Shown one piece after another: positions 63,051 through 64,000 of a stretch of 64,000 nucleotides of DNA; within the stretch, counting starts at the first letter, position 1, and the number at the start of each line of letters is the position of its first letter. Under the pieces are notes generated by a model that was given only the letters and a program-made list of their open reading frames with translations, did no database searches and had not been told where the DNA came from. The stretch covers positions 682,001 to 746,000 of the forward strand of contig NZ_MLFP01000086.1 in assembly GCF_002095465.1 (NCBI RefSeq). The letters run 5' to 3'. Both the position numbers and the translations under genes were made by a program. This DNA is from Pantoea rodasii. GTDB taxonomy: Bacteria; Pseudomonadota; Gammaproteobacteria; Enterobacterales; Enterobacteriaceae.

Positions 63051-63462
63051 GTACACCTCCTAAGGGAAGAAAAGTTGACTCATCACGCTGTGTTAATTCC
63101 CTGTGATGAATTTGCTAAATAATGTCTTACACCACTTCCCATGGAGATAACACATCTCATGTATTATTTTTCGATAAAACGAATAAATTTCACTTCAGTT
63201 AGCGAGTTTGATCACGAAAATGAAGGTTATCACCCACAAAGTGAAATGAGATATCACACGAAGAAGGCTTGTATGGCGGGTGTTTATGGCGCAAATGCGT
63301 ATGAGGGAGGGAATTAAGCGATCCAGATCGCGCTCCTGAAAAATTCGTGCGCTTGCTGTTGACAATTTAGTCACATCAGCACAATTCTCATCACAAGAGT
63401 TATCACACTTATAACATTTAATGCGGCGATTATCGCAGCAGATAACAGTGAGAGGTCACGTC
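63051..63462. promoter_or_regulatory. ery divergent promoter region with repeated motif
   Basis: About 410 bases between eryA and the DUF2291 gene. The near-identical 12-mers GAGATATCACAC (63248-63259) and GAGTTATCACAC (63397-63408), a related GGTTATCACCCAC (63225) and GAGAT-AACAC-ATCTC (63144-63158) recur. ATTTCACTT (63187-63195) and AAGTGAAAT (63239-63247) form a 9-bp inverted repeat. TTGACA at 63359-63364 is a possible -35. These are candidates for EryD and CRP-type control; no site is proven. Confidence 0.5.
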
Positions 63463-64000
63463 ATGTCCGATGTCTCAGTGCTGGCACAGCAGCTCTCCCG
63501 GAAGCGCATCCGCCGCTACAGCATTATCGGTGTTGTGGTGGTTGCGGTGATTGCCGCCATGGCCATCGACACCAAAGTGGTGAAAATCGGTTCCGAGCAA
63601 GATGTGCAAGAGCAGGGTTTCTCGCCGGATAGCTTTGGAGAGAAAACCTTCCCCGGTATCCAGCAGGATGTGGAAGCGCGGGCGGTGGAGGCGAAAACGC
63701 TCGCCGATGCGCTGAAAGCCAATCAACAGGAAGCGGTTCAGAAATACGGTGTGGGTTCGCCGTTACCTGTAATCCCCGTCAAGCTGGAAGGCGTGGTGCA
63801 GCCGGGGCAGATGGGCATCTTCCCGCTGAAAGTGGACGGCTTACCGGAGGGAAATGTGATTCGCCTGCAAACCGGCCCGGCGATCACCGGCACAGACTTG
63901 CGTGACGCCAGCGGCAAAATCCAGTTCGGCGATTTTACCAACCAGATTGAGTATCAAAATGCCGGATCGGCGATCAATCGCGCCATGAAAGCCAAAGTGC
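63463..64000 (+). CDS. DUF2291 periplasmic protein (3' end beyond window)
   Basis: Frame open from the ATG at 63463 to the window end, at least 179 residues. One N-terminal membrane or signal segment (IRRYSIIGVVVVAVIAAMAI), then a soluble domain (TFPGIQQDVEARAVEAKTLA, GSPLPVIPVKLEGVVQPG, FGDFTNQIEYQNAGSAINRA) that fits the DUF2291 family, which I recall as often sitting beside sugar ABC transporter genes. GTGAGAGGTCACGTC precedes the ATG. Divergent from eryA, so an erythritol ABC importer may follow beyond the window. Function unknown. Confidence 0.85.
   Translation, partial: MSDVSVLAQQLSRKRIRRYSIIGVVVVAVIAAMAIDTKVVKIGSEQDVQEQGFSPDSFGEKTFPGIQQDVEARAVEAKTLADALKANQQEAVQKYGVGSPLPVIPVKLEGVVQPGQMGIFPLKVDGLPEGNVIRLQTGPAITGTDLRDASGKIQFGDFTNQIEYQNAGSAINRAMKAKV

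Overview
The window (about 64 kb, moderately GC-rich) looks like the chromosome of an Enterobacterales species, most likely in or near Erwiniaceae (Pantoea/Erwinia-like). Many proteins align closely, from memory, with E. coli or Salmonella proteins (RhaT/S/B/A/D/M, YnfM, YnfL, Mlc, BioD2, OsmVWXY, YnfD, YnfB, YnfA, YdfG, Dcp, YbiU, YciT). They are interspersed with accessory catabolic operons that E. coli K-12 lacks. No tRNA, rRNA, CRISPR array, transposase or phage gene was seen.

Layout. 1-6.9 kb: L-rhamnose locus, with rhaT (5' cut by the window edge) convergent to rhaR-rhaS, which diverge from rhaBADM. 7-8.2 kb: TetR regulator divergent from a BhsA-like small secreted protein. 8.3-16.2 kb: sotB, a small unknown gene, ynfM, ynfL, mlc, bioD2 and an NCS2 purine permease. 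16.2-16.6 kb: two copies of a 109-bp palindromic repeat. 16.7-20.2 kb: osmolyte ABC operon osmYXWV. 20.5-24 kb: DHA2 exporter, ynfD, ynfB, ynfA, ydfG. 24.3-26 kb: four small YcgZ/YmgA/AriR-type connector proteins. 26.4-29.2 kb: chemoreceptor and a secreted alpha/beta hydrolase. 29.6-39 kb: purine catabolism (guaD-xdhABC, then dcp, then hpxO). 39.2-41.3 kb: Cys-rich secreted protein, PAP2 acid phosphatase, cupin. 41.3-50 kb: a seven-gene polyol/sugar operon (binding protein, ABC ATPase, permease, SorC regulator, GlpD-like dehydrogenase, class I aldolase, FGGY kinase). 50.2-58 kb: ampC, RhtB exporter, monooxygenase, glyoxalase, ToxR-like pair, LuxR regulator, ybiU, yciT, GNAT. 58-63.1 kb: eryA-eryB-eryC-eryD, in the gene order of the Brucella erythritol operon. 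63.46 kb to the end: start of a DUF2291 gene reading out of the window.

How the genes work together. Rhamnose is imported, isomerised, phosphorylated and cleaved under RhaS/RhaR and probably CRP control. GuaD, XdhABC and HpxO form a route guanine -> xanthine -> urate -> 5-hydroxyisourate, preceded by PurR-like palindromes. The two polyol clusters each pair an FGGY kinase with a flavin-dependent GlpD-family dehydrogenase and a SorC-type regulator. One has its own ABC transporter and a DHAP-forming aldolase; the other carries the ery isomerase gene.

A global caution: ten genes (rhaR, sotB, mlc, osmV, ynfA, guaD, the GlpD-like gene, the sugar ABC ATPase, the ToxR-like regulator and yciT) each appear interrupted by one missing base, mostly in a short homopolymer, and each reads through if one base is restored. 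That pattern fits systematic undercalling in the assembly better than ten independent pseudogenes. Comparisons with known proteins are from memory; no database search was run.
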